Assembly (NCBI GenBank): GCA_001899255.1
Contig: MKVX01000018.1
Span: 1,179,150-1,243,149 of the forward strand
DNA length: 64,000 nt
DNA from: Rhizobiales bacterium 62-47
GTDB lineage: Bacteria > Pseudomonadota > Alphaproteobacteria > Rhizobiales > Xanthobacteraceae
Reading direction: 5' to 3'
How positions within the stretch are numbered: the first letter of the stretch is position 1; each line of letters opens with the position of its first letter. The position numbers were made by a program, and so were the translations under genes. Positions 22,846-34,046 of this stretch are shown piece by piece. The notes under the pieces were generated by a model. It ran no database searches and was not told the origin of the DNA. It saw only the letters and a program-made list of their open reading frames with translations.

Positions 22846-22872
22846 AAAAAAGCCCCGATTTACGGGGCTTTT
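22846..22872 (-). terminator. Terminator of tRNA-Pro (element-supplied)
   Basis: AAAAAAGCCCC, loop GATTTAC, GGGGCTTTT. On the minus strand it is a 5-bp GC stem extended by A/T pairs with a six-T tail, starting four bases past the tRNA CCA. One GC pair longer than the displaced chromosomal version at 4633-4654. Confidence 0.8.
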
Positions 22873-22921
22873 AGATGGTCGGAGCGGCGGGATTCGAACC
22901 CACGACCCCTAGTCCCCCAGA
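22865..22921. repeat. attR: 57-bp direct repeat within tRNA-Pro
   Basis: Identical to 4647-4703. It covers the 3' half of the intact tRNA-Pro gene and reaches into the terminator stem. The crossover therefore restored a complete tRNA, the usual result for tRNA-targeting integrases. Confidence 0.95.
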
Positions 22922-22953
22922 CTAGTGCGCTAACCGGGCTGCGCCACGCTCCG
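22876..22953 (-). tRNA. tRNA-Pro (anticodon GGG), insertion target of the element
   Basis: 78 nt including encoded CCA. Acceptor stem CGGAGCG/CGCTCCG, D-arm with AGCCCGGTTAGCGC, anticodon stem CTAGT/ACTAG enclosing loop CTGGGGG (anticodon GGG), T-loop GTTCGAATC. All helices pair. Its 3' part lies in attR, so this half was delivered by the element while the 5' part is ancestral. Confidence 0.97.
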
Positions 22954-23053
22954 AGCCCCGTTCCTGTAGCTGCGTTCCGGCCCATGCGCAAGCAGCCTGC
23001 GGCTATTCTTCGGAATTGCCGTTTGGCCGTGGACAGAGGCGCGCCGGAACGCG

Positions 23054-23668
23054 TCAGCCGCCCTTCAGGGCTTCGTCGAGCAACTGCCGACACGCGACCA
23101 GATCGTTCAGCACGGCCCTGAGCCGATCCGTATCGAGATCACGGCGCGGTTGCCGCGCCACCACCGGGGCCATGTTCTCGGCGGACGAGCGCATGGCCCG
23201 GTCCGGCTCTATCCGCAGCGAGGGTTCGATACGCGCCTGCGGCGGCTGCAAAGTCGGCTCGCGCCGGGTCTCGATGACTGCTTCGTCGAGCTCGCTCTCG
23301 TCCTCGGCATCGACGCCAAGCGCCTCGTCGTATTCGGCCTCGAGCAAATCCGTGCGCTCGTCGCTGGCGGGGACATGGGACGGCGGCGCCAACGACGGCG
23401 CATCGCTGAAACCCTGCACCGCCTTGATACCCTGTTCCTTGAGGATGCGCTGTACGCCGCGGATGGTATAGCCCTCGCCGTACAACAACCGGCGGATGCC
23501 ACGCAGCAGATCGACATCGTCGGGGCGATAATAGCGGCGACCGCCGCTGCGCTTCATCGGCTTGATTTGCGTGAAGCGGGTTTCCCAAAAGCGCAGCACA
23601 TGCTGCGGAATGTCGAGATCGTCGGCGACCTCGCTGATGGTCCGAAATGCATCCGGCGCCTTGTCCAA
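23054..23668 (-). CDS. MerR-family transcriptional regulator
   Basis: 204 aa if the TTG at 23668 is used, which has AGGAG 7 bp upstream; GTG 23674 would be too close to it. Residues 8-75 are a MerR HTH and wing: '[20 protein letters not shown]', 'WETRF', '[20 protein letters not shown]'. The C-terminal half is acidic, Pro-rich and ends in a helix ('[20 protein letters not shown]'). There is no metal-binding Cys cluster. The order ihfA-merR-tRNA-Pro is typical for this bacterial group. Targets unknown. Confidence 0.88.
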   Translation of the reverse strand: MDKAPDAFRTISEVADDLDIPQHVLRFWETRFTQIKPMKRSGGRRYYRPDDVDLLRGIRRLLYGEGYTIRGVQRILKEQGIKAVQGFSDAPSLAPPSHVPASDERTDLLEAEYDEALGVDAEDESELDEAVIETRREPTLQPPQARIEPSLRIEPDRAMRSSAENMAPVVARQPRRDLDTDRLRAVLNDLVACRQLLDEALKGG

Positions 23669-23822
23669 ATGCACGCTCCTTGCTGGGTGTGCAGTCGTCG
23701 TGGCGAATCCACGTCACACACTGCAGTTTACGTCAGTCATGCCGGGAAACAAAGTCGCACTCAGCGCTCCATGGCCATATGGCTCGGCGCTTCACGACGG
23801 CCGACAAAACCGGCGCTTTGTG

Positions 23823-24143
23823 TCAGCTGCTGCTCTTGGCTGCGCCGTTGGCGTTGATCCGCTGCTTGAGGATCGCCGACGGTTTGAACACCATCACGCG
23901 GCGCGGCGAGATCGGTACTTCGGTGCCGGTCTTCGGGTTGCGCCCGATCCGCTGGCCCTTCTTGCGCACCATGAACGAGCCGAACGACGATAGCTTGACC
24001 GTCTCACCCTTCTCGAGACAGTCCGTGATCTCTTTCAAGACCAACTCCACGAACGCGGAAGACTCTGTGCGCGACAGGCCTACCTTTTGATAGACCGCCT
24101 CGCACAAATCGACGCGTGTTACAGTCTTGCCGGTTCCAGTCAT
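23823..24143 (-). CDS. ihfA: Integration host factor subunit alpha
   Basis: 106 aa from ATG 24143 with GGGGCAGG upstream; a TTG four codons earlier is rejected. HU/IHF fold: '[20 protein letters not shown]', '[17 protein letters not shown]', and the arm '[20 protein letters not shown]' with the Pro that intercalates into bent DNA. The protein pairs with IhfB to bend DNA in recombination, replication and sigma-54 transcription, and is a likely host factor for the tRNA-Pro integrase. About 150 bp upstream of the MerR gene. Confidence 0.95.
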   Translation of the reverse strand: MTGTGKTVTRVDLCEAVYQKVGLSRTESSAFVELVLKEITDCLEKGETVKLSSFGSFMVRKKGQRIGRNPKTGTEVPISPRRVMVFKPSAILKQRINANGAAKSSS

Positions 24144-24273
24144 CGCCTGCCCCAACTCACGGCGAACAATTTCGCAGCGGAAATTATGAGCTTAGCGGCC
24201 TTGGGTCAACACCGCACATCAATGCAGACGCATCAAGATCGCCGCACGGTCGCCGACAATTTTAGTGAGTTCG

Positions 24274-25251
24274 CTACCAGCGGACCAGCGCCGAGCCCCA
24301 GGTGAAGCCACCACCCATGGCTTCGAACAGCACAAGGTCGCCCTTCTTCACGCGACCGTCGGCAACCGCAGTGCACAGCGCCAGCGGAATCGAAGCCGCC
24401 GACGTATTGCCATGCTGATCGACGGTCAGCACAACTTTCTGCGGCGCAATATGCAGCTTGTGCGCTGAAGCATCGATGATGCGCTTGTTGGCCTGATGCG
24501 GAATGAACCAGTCGATGTCGTCCGCACTGGTCCCGGTCGCCTTGAACGCGTCGACGATGACGTCGGTGATCATGCCAACGGCGTGCTTGAACACCTCGCG
24601 GCCTTCCATGCGCAGATGGCCGACGGTCTGTGTCGAGGACGGCCCGCCATCGACGAACAGCTTGGACTTGTGCCGGCCATCGGAGCGCAGATGCGTCGTC
24701 AGCACGCCGCGATCCGACGTCGTGCCCGGTTGCTGCTGGGCATCCAGCACGATGGCCCCTGCCCCGTCGCCGAACAGCACACAGGTGCCGCGATCGGACC
24801 AGTCGAGGATGCGCGAGAAGGTCTCGGCGCCGATCACAAGCGCCCGCTTGAAAGCGCCGCTGCGCAGGAAATTGTCCGCCGTCGCGAGCGCGAAGACGAA
24901 GCCGGAGCAGACCGCCTGAAGGTCGAACGCCGCGCCGTGATTGATGCCAAGGCCGCTCTGCACCGCAACCGCTGTGGCCGGAAAGGTGTTGTCCGGCGTC
25001 GAGGTCGCCAGCACGATGAGGTCGATCGATTGCGCATCGACCCCGGCATTGGCCAGCGCTGCTTGCGCGGCCTGGATCGCCAGGTGCGAGGTGAACTCAC
25101 CCTCGGCGGCGATATGCCGCTGCCGGATGCCGGTGCGCTGCACGATCCACTCGTCCGACGTATCGACCTTTGCGGCCAACTCGGCATTGGTCAGGATCCG
25201 CTTTGGCAGATAGGAGCCGCAGCCGAGAACGACCGAACGTATCGCAGTCAC
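24274..25251 (-). CDS. fabH: Beta-ketoacyl-ACP synthase III
   Basis: 325 aa, usual length. Catalytic Cys115 in '[12 protein letters not shown]', His in '[13 protein letters not shown]' and Asn in '[12 protein letters not shown]'. It condenses acetyl-CoA with malonyl-ACP and starts each fatty-acid chain. The start overlaps the plsX stop by 4 bp (TGA/ATG), so the pair is coupled, matching the common plsX-fabH operon. The gap to ihfA is about 130 bp. Confidence 0.97.
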   Translation of the reverse strand: MTAIRSVVLGCGSYLPKRILTNAELAAKVDTSDEWIVQRTGIRQRHIAAEGEFTSHLAIQAAQAALANAGVDAQSIDLIVLATSTPDNTFPATAVAVQSGLGINHGAAFDLQAVCSGFVFALATADNFLRSGAFKRALVIGAETFSRILDWSDRGTCVLFGDGAGAIVLDAQQQPGTTSDRGVLTTHLRSDGRHKSKLFVDGGPSSTQTVGHLRMEGREVFKHAVGMITDVIVDAFKATGTSADDIDWFIPHQANKRIIDASAHKLHIAPQKVVLTVDQHGNTSAASIPLALCTAVADGRVKKGDLVLFEAMGGGFTWGSALVRW

Positions 25252-26309
25252 GAAACAGCCTCCTGCGCGGCAGGGACCCTGGCCAGGGTGGCGCCGTCAC
25301 GGTTGAGCGTTTGATTGATCTTGGTGAGGAGATCGTAGCGGACCATCTCATAGCCAACATCGACGGCGTAGGCAAAGCCTTCCGCGTCGGTGCCGCCGTG
25401 GCTTTTCACCACCACGCCGTTCAGACCGAGGAAGACGCCACCGTTGGATTTGCTTGGATCGAGCTTGTCGCGCAGTGCCTTGAACGCTTGCCGCGCGAAC
25501 AGATAGCCGATCCGCGCCCGCCACGTGCGAGCCATCGCACCGCGCAGGAATTCGCCGATCTGCCGCGCCGTTCCTTCGGCCGCCTTCAGCGCGATATTGC
25601 CGCTGAAGCCTTCGGTGACGATGACATCGGCATCGCCGCGGCCGATGCCGTCGCCTTCGACGAAGCCGATGAATTCCAGTTGCGGCGGGTTCAGCGTGCG
25701 TAGCAATTCCGCAGCCTCGCGAATTTCCTCGCCGCCCTTGACCTCCTCGACGCCGATGTTGAGCAGGCCGACGGTCGGCCGCTCGATATCGAACAACACC
25801 TGCGCCATGGCGCTGCCCATCACCGCCAGCGCCACCAGATGATGCGCGTCTCCGCCGATGGTTGCGCCGAGATCGAGCACCACGGAATCGCCGCGCGCCG
25901 TGGGCCACACCGCGGCGATCGCCGGGCGGTCGATACCCGGCAGCGTGCGCAGGTTGAAGCGCGCCATCGCCATCAGCGCCCCGGTATTGCCCGCCGACAC
26001 CGCGACATCGGCCTCGCCCTTCTTGACCGCGTCGATTGCCAGCCACATCGACGAATTCTTCCGTCCACGCCGGAGCGCCTGGCTGGGCTTGTCCTTCATG
26101 CTGATGGTGACGTCGGTATGCACGACCTGCGAGGCGGCCTTCAGCGCCGGATGCGCGGCCAACTCCCGCTCGATCTGCACGCGATCGCCGAACAGCAGAA
26201 ATTCGCTGTCCGGATGCCGGGTCAGGGAGATTGCCGCACCGGGAATGACCACCGATGGGCCTACGTCGCCGCCCATGGCGTCAAGCGCGATTCGAACCTT
26301 TTTCGCCAT
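25248..26309 (-). CDS. plsX: Phosphate acyltransferase PlsX
   Basis: 353 aa. Opening '[20 protein letters not shown]', then '[20 protein letters not shown]' and '[20 protein letters not shown]'. It makes acyl-phosphate from acyl-ACP for phosphatidic-acid synthesis at the membrane. First gene of the plsX-fabH pair. The 220 bp between it and the DUF177 gene hold no other gene. Confidence 0.97.
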   Translation of the reverse strand: MAKKVRIALDAMGGDVGPSVVIPGAAISLTRHPDSEFLLFGDRVQIERELAAHPALKAASQVVHTDVTISMKDKPSQALRRGRKNSSMWLAIDAVKKGEADVAVSAGNTGALMAMARFNLRTLPGIDRPAIAAVWPTARGDSVVLDLGATIGGDAHHLVALAVMGSAMAQVLFDIERPTVGLLNIGVEEVKGGEEIREAAELLRTLNPPQLEFIGFVEGDGIGRGDADVIVTEGFSGNIALKAAEGTARQIGEFLRGAMARTWRARIGYLFARQAFKALRDKLDPSKSNGGVFLGLNGVVVKSHGGTDAEGFAYAVDVGYEMVRYDLLTKINQTLNRDGATLARVPAAQEAVS

Positions 26310-26528
26310 CTACGTCCCGGAAAACAATCTGTTACGGCCTTGAAGCGCTCGGCCGCAGCTTGAGGAACCGCCGCTGGGCGGCATCCGGCGGGGTGCAGCG
26401 CCGCACCCGGCCGGCAACGACAATAGCGCGTCCGAGCGCTGATACAACATCTTGACCCCGCGTTTACAGCGCTATCGTCGTATAGTGAGAATCAGCCTTC
26501 CGGGCCACCCGCACCCGTTGCAAACAGG

Positions 26529-27119
26529 TCATTTGCCCTTCGGTTTCTTCCGGGTTGCATCCGCCGGTTGCTCGGCTTTCAGCGCCTTGAGCGCGGCGAA
26601 CGGGTGGTCTTCGGGATCGACGATGACCGGCGGCGGCTCGAACGCCACGCCCGGCTTACGTGGGTAGGGATCGATTCCCAGGAACAGCGCGTCGGTCGCA
26701 ACCCGCCCGAGGTCGATGCTGCCATTGACGATCGGCTCGGGAGGGTCCGGCACATCGTCGGTGTCCTCGGCCTCTTCGTCCACGAGGCTCGACAGGCGCT
26801 TGATCTCCGCTTCGGGCACGAACATCAGATCGATATCTTCGCGAATGTCGCTGTCGACCGGGTCGAGCGTCACCACGCAGGTCTGCCCGATCCGGGCCTC
26901 GACCTGTCCGACGACGTGCACGCGCCCGCCGCCGGCGTGCGACAGGTCGAAGGTTGCCCGTGCCGACGTCACATCGCGCAGGCCGGCGACCGCTGCGAGC
27001 GCGGCGCGCTGCGCTTCGCTGGCCTCGAAAACGCTATGCAGGCCAGTTTCAGGAATCTGGAGCACGGCCAGCGGGGCGCTCCAGGGATTTTCCGCAGTTG
27101 GTTTGTGGGACTCAGGCAT
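26529..27119 (-). CDS. DUF177 / YceD-family protein
   Basis: 196 aa from ATG 27119 (GAGG 10 bp upstream); a TTG three codons earlier is rejected. 'PWSAPLAVLQIPETG', 'TFDLSHAGGGRVHVVGQVEA' and 'QTCVVTLDPVDSDIREDIDL' with the single conserved Cys, then 'DLGRVATDALFLGIDPYPRK'. YceD proteins act in 23S rRNA processing/large-subunit assembly or are linked to rpmF; here there is no rpmF, and plsX-fabH lies downstream, as in many alphaproteobacteria. It follows the CBP3-like gene by about 12 bp. Confidence 0.88.
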   Translation of the reverse strand: MPESHKPTAENPWSAPLAVLQIPETGLHSVFEASEAQRAALAAVAGLRDVTSARATFDLSHAGGGRVHVVGQVEARIGQTCVVTLDPVDSDIREDIDLMFVPEAEIKRLSSLVDEEAEDTDDVPDPPEPIVNGSIDLGRVATDALFLGIDPYPRKPGVAFEPPPVIVDPEDHPFAALKALKAEQPADATRKKPKGK

Positions 27120-27131
27120 CTCGTTCAAACC

Positions 27132-27668
27132 TCATTGCAACGGCGCAAACTGCCATTCTCCGCGCGCGAACGCTGACGCGTCGTAAGCTGACAGGCGTTG
27201 GAGCGACGCCTCGACATAACTGGCGAGCCGCCTCGCCTGCTCGAGCTGTGCCCCGTTGAACACGTTTTTGCAAAGCGCTTGCGCCAGCGCCTCGTGCCCC
27301 GCCGTCAGCGCCGAATTGTAGGCATTCGAGCGGCCATAAAATGCCTCGCCGAACTTCTGCATGCGCTTCGGCACGGTTAGATCGCCGACGCCCATTTCGC
27401 GCAGATTGGCATCCATATCGCTGCAGAAATGATCGAACAGTCCCTGCGACAGCCGGGTCTGGCTGCCCGCCGGGGCGAGCTGGCGCAGCACCATCCAGAG
27501 GTGCAGGAGCAGCAGGTCAAACCGGCCATCGACGGTGTCCGGGATGCCGAAACCTTCGTAGAAACCGGGCTCTCGTGCACGCGCCACGATCATGCCATAG
27601 ATGCTGCCAATGGTGCGGTCCGCATCGGATCTGGATCTACTGAAGTGATTGAACGGCCAAAACATCAT
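27132..27668 (-). CDS. Ubiquinol-cytochrome c chaperone (CBP3-like)
   Basis: 178 aa from ATG 27668 (a second ATG follows directly). The 62-residue upstream extension overlaps the divergent bamE start region and looks non-coding. 'TIGSIYGMIVARAREPGFYE', 'DGRFDLLLLHLWMVLRQLAP', 'FDHFCSDMDANLREMGVGDL' are the signature of the CBP3/UQCC1 fold, which in mitochondria helps cytochrome b assembly. It is divergent from bamE and in operon with DUF177. The bacterial role is inferred from the family. Confidence 0.88.
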   Translation of the reverse strand: MMFWPFNHFSRSRSDADRTIGSIYGMIVARAREPGFYEGFGIPDTVDGRFDLLLLHLWMVLRQLAPAGSQTRLSQGLFDHFCSDMDANLREMGVGDLTVPKRMQKFGEAFYGRSNAYNSALTAGHEALAQALCKNVFNGAQLEQARRLASYVEASLQRLSAYDASAFARGEWQFAPLQ

Positions 27669-27771
27669 GGGTTCCACAGGCTGCCGCTCCGGCTGGCCTG
27701 CCTTGCTTTCGTCGGTCCAGCCCGGTACGTCAACGCCTTGCGTGATGCAAGGGGATGGGACTGATTCCGGA

Positions 27772-28251
27772 ATGACAATTTCAATCCGATCGGGCGCGGC
27801 GCATGGCCGCTCCACGTCTTGGCGTGGCCTCAAGCGAGCGATTGCGACCGCCATGGTCTGCGCTGCACTGGCCGGCTGCGCCGGTGAGCAATTCCAGAAG
27901 GGCTATATCCTGCCAGCCGGCGCGCTGGAACAGATCCCCATCGGATCCAGCCAGGATCAGGTGCTGATCGTGATGGGCACCCCCTCCACCGTCGCAACCC
28001 TCAACGGCGAAGTGTTCTACTACATTTCGCAGCGCGCCGAGCGCAAGGTCGCGTTCATGCCGCAACAGATCACCGACCAGCGCGTCATCGCCATCTATTT
28101 CGACAAGAACCGGCAGGTCGTGCGTCTCGCCAATTACGGCATGAAGGACGGCAAGATTTTCGACTTCATCAGCCGCACCACGGCGAGCGGTGGTCAGGAA
28201 ATCAGCTACCTCGCGCCGCTGTTCCGCTTGATCGGCGGCGGCAGCAACTAG
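27772..28251 (+). CDS. bamE: Outer-membrane assembly lipoprotein BamE / OmlA family
   Basis: 159 aa from ATG 27772. Residues 1-37 form a long lipoprotein signal with lipobox LAGC. The mature part: 'KGYILPAGALEQIPIGSSQD', 'VLIVMGTPSTVATLNGEVFY', and 'QRVIAIYFDKNRQVVRLANY', the SmpA/OmlA fold. BamE stabilises the BAM complex that inserts barrels such as the Omp at 3.0-3.7 kb. It is divergent from the CBP3-like gene, with about 100 bp between starts for both promoters. Confidence 0.92.
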   Translation: MTISIRSGAAHGRSTSWRGLKRAIATAMVCAALAGCAGEQFQKGYILPAGALEQIPIGSSQDQVLIVMGTPSTVATLNGEVFYYISQRAERKVAFMPQQITDQRVIAIYFDKNRQVVRLANYGMKDGKIFDFISRTTASGGQEISYLAPLFRLIGGGSN

Positions 28252-28489
28252 CAACGGCTTTCCTGCGCCGGGCGCCGCTGCTGGCACAGTTTCGCCAGCC
28301 CCTATGACTTTGGATCAATGCGATCCAATGGGCGGTCCGGAAGCCATGGCCTTTTGCCGTCCTTTGGCGTAAAGCGCGTCCATCTCAATTAGATCCCCAC
28401 ACATGCGGCGGTGCATCTGCCAGCACGCAGCTTTATGCAATTCGATTCAGTGCGATGGGGCCTGAACGCCAAACAAGGTTCGTCGCCCC

Positions 28490-30460
28490 GTGCCATTTCC
28501 GACCACACCTCCACCGCTCGCCCGAGCTTTAGCCGAGCGCAGCTACGATCAACCGACCCCCGTTCAGATCGCCGTGCTCGCGGACGAAGCTGTCGATCAC
28601 GACCTGCTCGTTTCGGCGCAGACCGGATCCGGCAAAACGGTTGCTTACGGGCTCGCCATTGCAAAAACCCTTCTCGATGACGCCGACCGGTTCGATCGGG
28701 CCGCCACGCCGCTTGCTCTGATCGTCGCGCCGACGCGCGAACTCGCTCTGCAGGTCCATCGCGAACTCGCTTGGCTCTATCAACACGCGAACGCACGCGT
28801 CGTCTCCTGCGTCGGCGGCATGGATCCGCGTCGCGAACAGCGCGAGCTTGCCGAGGGTGCCCACATCGTAGTCGGCACACCGGGCCGCTTGTGCGATCAC
28901 TTGCGGCGCGGGCGTCTCGACGTCTCGGACGTGAAGGCGGTCGTGCTCGACGAAGCCGACGAAATGCTCGACCTCGGCTTTCGCGAGGATATGGAATTCA
29001 TCCTCAAGACCACGCCGGAGACGCGCCGCACGTTGTTATTCTCGGCAACTTTGCCGCGCGGCATCGTCGCGCTGGCAAAGCAATTTCAGCAGAAGGCGTT
29101 TCGGGTCGAGGTCGCCGGCGACGAAGGCGGTCATGCCGATATCGAATATCGCGCCATCAGAATCGCCGCGAGCGATGTCGACCACGCGGTGGTCAACGTC
29201 TTGCGATTCTTTGAAGCCCCGAGTGCGCTGGTGTTTTGCAACACCAGAAATGCCGTCCGGCATTTGCAGGCGACACTTCTCGAGCGCGGGTTCTCGGTGG
29301 TCGCGCTCTCCGGAGAACTGACGCAGAACGAGCGAACGCTGGCCTTGCAAGCCTTGCGGGACGCACGTGCGCGAGTCTGCGTGGCGACCGACGTTGCGGC
29401 GCGCGGCATCGATCTGCCGAACCTCGAGCTCGTGATCCACGCGGATATTCCCAACGATCCCGAGGTCATGCAGCATCGCTCCGGCCGCACCGGCCGGGCC
29501 GGTCGCAAGGGTGTCAGCGTATTGCTGGTGCCACCGGCACGACGGCGGCGCGCTGAGCTGCTGCTGAATTTGGCTGGCATCGATGCCGTCTGGGGCACCG
29601 CTCCACAGCCCGAAGAAATTCGCCACCTCGATCAGGAGCGCATGCTGCGCGATCCCCTGTTGAAAGAGGAGACGACGAGCGACGATCTGGTACTGGCGCA
29701 GGCCTTGCTCGCCCAGCGCTCGCCGGAGCAAATCGCCGCCGCGCTCGCGCGGCTGTACCGCGCGCGGCTTCCCTCACCGGAAGACATTCTCGATCCCGGC
29801 CAGAGCAGCGGCCGGTCTCGTGACGATCGCAGTCGCGACAAGAGCCTCCGATCGCCGCGCAACGACGATCGCCCGGTCGAGCCACGATCGAACAAACGAA
29901 AACCATCTGCGCGTCACGAGATGACCGAAGGCGGGGTCTGGTTCCGGGCCGCCATCGGACGCAGGAAGAACGCGGAAGCACGCTGGCTGCTGCCGATGAT
30001 TTGCCGCCGTGGCGGCATCGAAAAGCAGGACGTCGGCACCATCCGCGTTCTCGACACGACGACCGAGTTCGAGGTCTCCCAGCAGGTCGCAGCATCCTTC
30101 GCCGCCAAGGTCCGCCGCCCGGACAAGGAAGACAATATCCGCATCGAGCCGCTGGCGGACGCCGCCCGGGATCATGCACCTTCGGAGCGGCGCTCGCATC
30201 GGCCTCGGCACGAAGCCGAAGATTTCGATCGCAGCGCACATCGCAATGACTATTCCGATGGCGCGACCGAGCAGGAGCACTACGGCAAGCGCCGTGAGGA
30301 CAGCGGCGCCCGATCTGGCAAGGCAGCGGCCTTCGAGAAGAAGGACAAGCATCGGAACAAAGCTGCCCGCGCTGAAGAACCACGATGGGCGCCGGCCTCG
30401 CACGCGAAGAAACGCAAGCCCAAGGACAAGAAGAAGAACAAGGACAAGCGACGCGGCTGA
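28490..30460 (+). CDS. DEAD-box RNA helicase with DbpA-type RNA-binding domain
   Basis: 656 aa from GTG 28490. Q motif 'YDQPTPVQ', Walker A 'AQTGSGKT', 'PTRELALQ', DEAD box 'VLDEADEMLDLGF', 'SATLP', and 'HRSGRTGRAGR': a complete helicase core, residues about 1-360. Residues about 478-560 ('GVWFRAAIGRRKNAEARWLL', 'GTIRVLDTTTEFEVSQ') are a DbpA/CsdA RNA-binding domain. The last 90 residues are a Lys/Arg-rich tail ending 'KKRKPKDKKKNKDKRRG'. Likely role: ribosome assembly or cold-shock RNA remodelling. Monocistronic, with a shared terminator downstream. Confidence 0.93.
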   Translation: MPFPTTPPPLARALAERSYDQPTPVQIAVLADEAVDHDLLVSAQTGSGKTVAYGLAIAKTLLDDADRFDRAATPLALIVAPTRELALQVHRELAWLYQHANARVVSCVGGMDPRREQRELAEGAHIVVGTPGRLCDHLRRGRLDVSDVKAVVLDEADEMLDLGFREDMEFILKTTPETRRTLLFSATLPRGIVALAKQFQQKAFRVEVAGDEGGHADIEYRAIRIAASDVDHAVVNVLRFFEAPSALVFCNTRNAVRHLQATLLERGFSVVALSGELTQNERTLALQALRDARARVCVATDVAARGIDLPNLELVIHADIPNDPEVMQHRSGRTGRAGRKGVSVLLVPPARRRRAELLLNLAGIDAVWGTAPQPEEIRHLDQERMLRDPLLKEETTSDDLVLAQALLAQRSPEQIAAALARLYRARLPSPEDILDPGQSSGRSRDDRSRDKSLRSPRNDDRPVEPRSNKRKPSARHEMTEGGVWFRAAIGRRKNAEARWLLPMICRRGGIEKQDVGTIRVLDTTTEFEVSQQVAASFAAKVRRPDKEDNIRIEPLADAARDHAPSERRSHRPRHEAEDFDRSAHRNDYSDGATEQEHYGKRREDSGARSGKAAAFEKKDKHRNKAARAEEPRWAPASHAKKRKPKDKKKNKDKRRG

Positions 30461-30518
30461 TCTGCTGCGATGCCTGTGCGGGGCAATCGCTGGTTTGATG
30501 AGTGCCCGCTAGCGAAAC

Positions 30519-30551
30519 GAAAAACCCCGCGGCTCGCACCGCGGGGTTTTT
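30519..30551. terminator. Bidirectional terminator between helicase and hppA
   Basis: AAAAACCCCGCGG, loop CTCGCA, CCGCGGGGTTTTT. A symmetric stem with A-run and T-run serves both converging genes. Confidence 0.93.
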
Positions 30552-30572
30552 GTTTGAACGAAGATCGTTCGC

Positions 30573-32693
<2,121 letters not shown>

Positions 32694-32923
32694 TGAATTT
32701 GCCTCAGATCCTGATTTTGCCGACTGCCCCGAATAGCGTCATCGGCCGTGGCAAGCGGCCGAACGCGCAAAAGGAGGCGTGCTTTGTCGAAACGCCAAGG
32801 CAGCCTCAAATCGGCGGGACCATGCCAAAATCGTGACTGCCACGCAACGCCGCCAGCGGCTTAGGCAACCGTTTTTTAAAGGATTTCTGAAACGTGCTCT
32901 ATCGGGCACAATCGCGCGGTGGC

Positions 32924-33904
32924 TCAGAAATGGCTGTAGGACAGCCGCGAAAGCGCGATTTCCCGCATCCCGTCAAACAATCGCGCACCGGTGGAACCCT
33001 CCACCACCGCCCCGATCACCATCACCGGCACATCCACGCTTGCGGCCGCGGCCTGGAAGGATTCGAGGCGATTCTCCGGCACGGTGCACAAAATCTCGTA
33101 GTCATCGCCGCCCGATACGAGGGCCTCGATGCCGATCCGACGCTGGTCCAGCATCCAGCGGACCGGGGCGGACAGCGGCACGGACTCCGCCTCGATCGAG
33201 GCGGAAACGGCCGACGCCGCGCAGAGCTTGGCGAGATCGCCCATCAGGCCATCGGAAACATCCATCGCCGCGCTGGCGTGATCGCGCACCGCCCGCGCCA
33301 GCGCCACACGCGGCTGCGGCACACGATACCGGTGCACCAGCGCGTCGCGCGCGGCGGCATCCGCGACGAGCGCTGCGCCCACGACCCCGCCTTTGAGCAA
33401 ATCGAGCCCCATCGCCGCATCGCCGATGGTGCCGGTCACGACCACGCGGTCGCCCGGGCGCGCCGTGCTGCGCCGGATCATCTGCTGTGCAGGCACGCGG
33501 CCGAAAGCGGTGATCGAGATCATCAGCGGCCCCGGCGTCGAAACCGTATCGCCTCCGAGCAGCGGACAGCCGAACAGTACCGCATCCTCTCCCAGCGCCT
33601 GCGCGAACGGCGCCAGCCACGCTTCGTTGACGTCGCGCAGCGCCAGCGTCAGAACGAAACCTGCGGGCGTCGCGCCCTTCGCGGCAAGGTCGGACAAATT
33701 CACCCGCAGCGCCTTGCACGCCACCGTCTGCGGCGGATCGTCAGCAAGAAAATGCACGCCTTCGACGATGGCATCGGTGGTGACGACGATATCGTCGGCG
33801 CCGGCTGACAACGTCGCGGCGTCGTCGATCAGCCCCAGCGCGCCGGGCGCCGTGGCAATCGGCCGGAAATATCGCGCGATCAGATCGTCTTCACCAGATG
33901 ACAT
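32924..33904 (-). CDS. thiL: Thiamine-monophosphate kinase
   Basis: 326 aa. Metal and ATP residues: 'IDDAATLS', 'VTTDAIVEGVHFLAD', 'VNLSDLAAKGATP', 'GGDTVSTPG', 'AMDVSDGLMGDLAKLC', 'SGGDDYEILC'. It phosphorylates TMP to the active cofactor TPP. It is the last gene of the rightmost-to-left nrdR-ribD-ribE-ribH-nusB-thiL order, separated from nusB by a repeat element of about 100 bp. The region 32694-32923 after it holds no gene. Confidence 0.95.
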   Translation of the reverse strand: MSSGEDDLIARYFRPIATAPGALGLIDDAATLSAGADDIVVTTDAIVEGVHFLADDPPQTVACKALRVNLSDLAAKGATPAGFVLTLALRDVNEAWLAPFAQALGEDAVLFGCPLLGGDTVSTPGPLMISITAFGRVPAQQMIRRSTARPGDRVVVTGTIGDAAMGLDLLKGGVVGAALVADAAARDALVHRYRVPQPRVALARAVRDHASAAMDVSDGLMGDLAKLCAASAVSASIEAESVPLSAPVRWMLDQRRIGIEALVSGGDDYEILCTVPENRLESFQAAAASVDVPVMVIGAVVEGSTGARLFDGMREIALSRLSYSHF

Positions 33905-33940
33905 GATCTTCCTTCGCTGCAGTCAGCGTATAGTTTATCG

Positions 33941-34045
33941 ACATCCTGAGGTGCCGTCGCCCTTGCGACGGCCTCGAAGGATGGCCGCACATCCTGGTCA
34001 CCCTTCGAGGCTCGCCGCATGGCGGCTTCGCACCTCAGGGCGACG
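33941..34045. repeat. Dispersed intergenic palindrome, family A (copy 1)
   Basis: Contains inverted modules CATCCTGAGGTGCC...CTCGAAGGATG and CCTTCGAGGCTCGCC...GCACCTCAGGGCGAC. The same modules occur at 37768-37863. Typical short mosaic repeats of Bradyrhizobium-group genomes. Between nusB and thiL, it could form a strong RNA hairpin in the operon message. Confidence 0.8.
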
Positions 34046-34046
34046 C

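Larger units (their letters stand above)
4647..22921. mobile_element. 18.3-kb prophage-like element integrated in tRNA-Pro(GGG)
   Basis: Bounded by a 57-bp exact direct repeat that is the 3' end of tRNA-Pro plus 11 bp of its terminator arm. A tyrosine integrase and excisionase lie at the left end next to attL. Phage genes present: prohead protease, tail hub-like protein, tape measure with lysozyme domain, DUF3102, GapR-like and RuvC-like genes. No terminase, portal, major capsid, connector, sheath, holin or endolysin gene is recognised. Core synteny resumes on both sides. It is best read as a decayed prophage or a satellite that depends on a helper. Several genes are broken (8.6 kb, 10.9 kb, 20.9 kb), which favours decay. 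Confidence 0.9.

Noticed and set aside
4647-22921. A complete, inducible prophage
   Set aside because: Packaging, capsid, sheath and lysis genes are not recognisable and several genes are broken.
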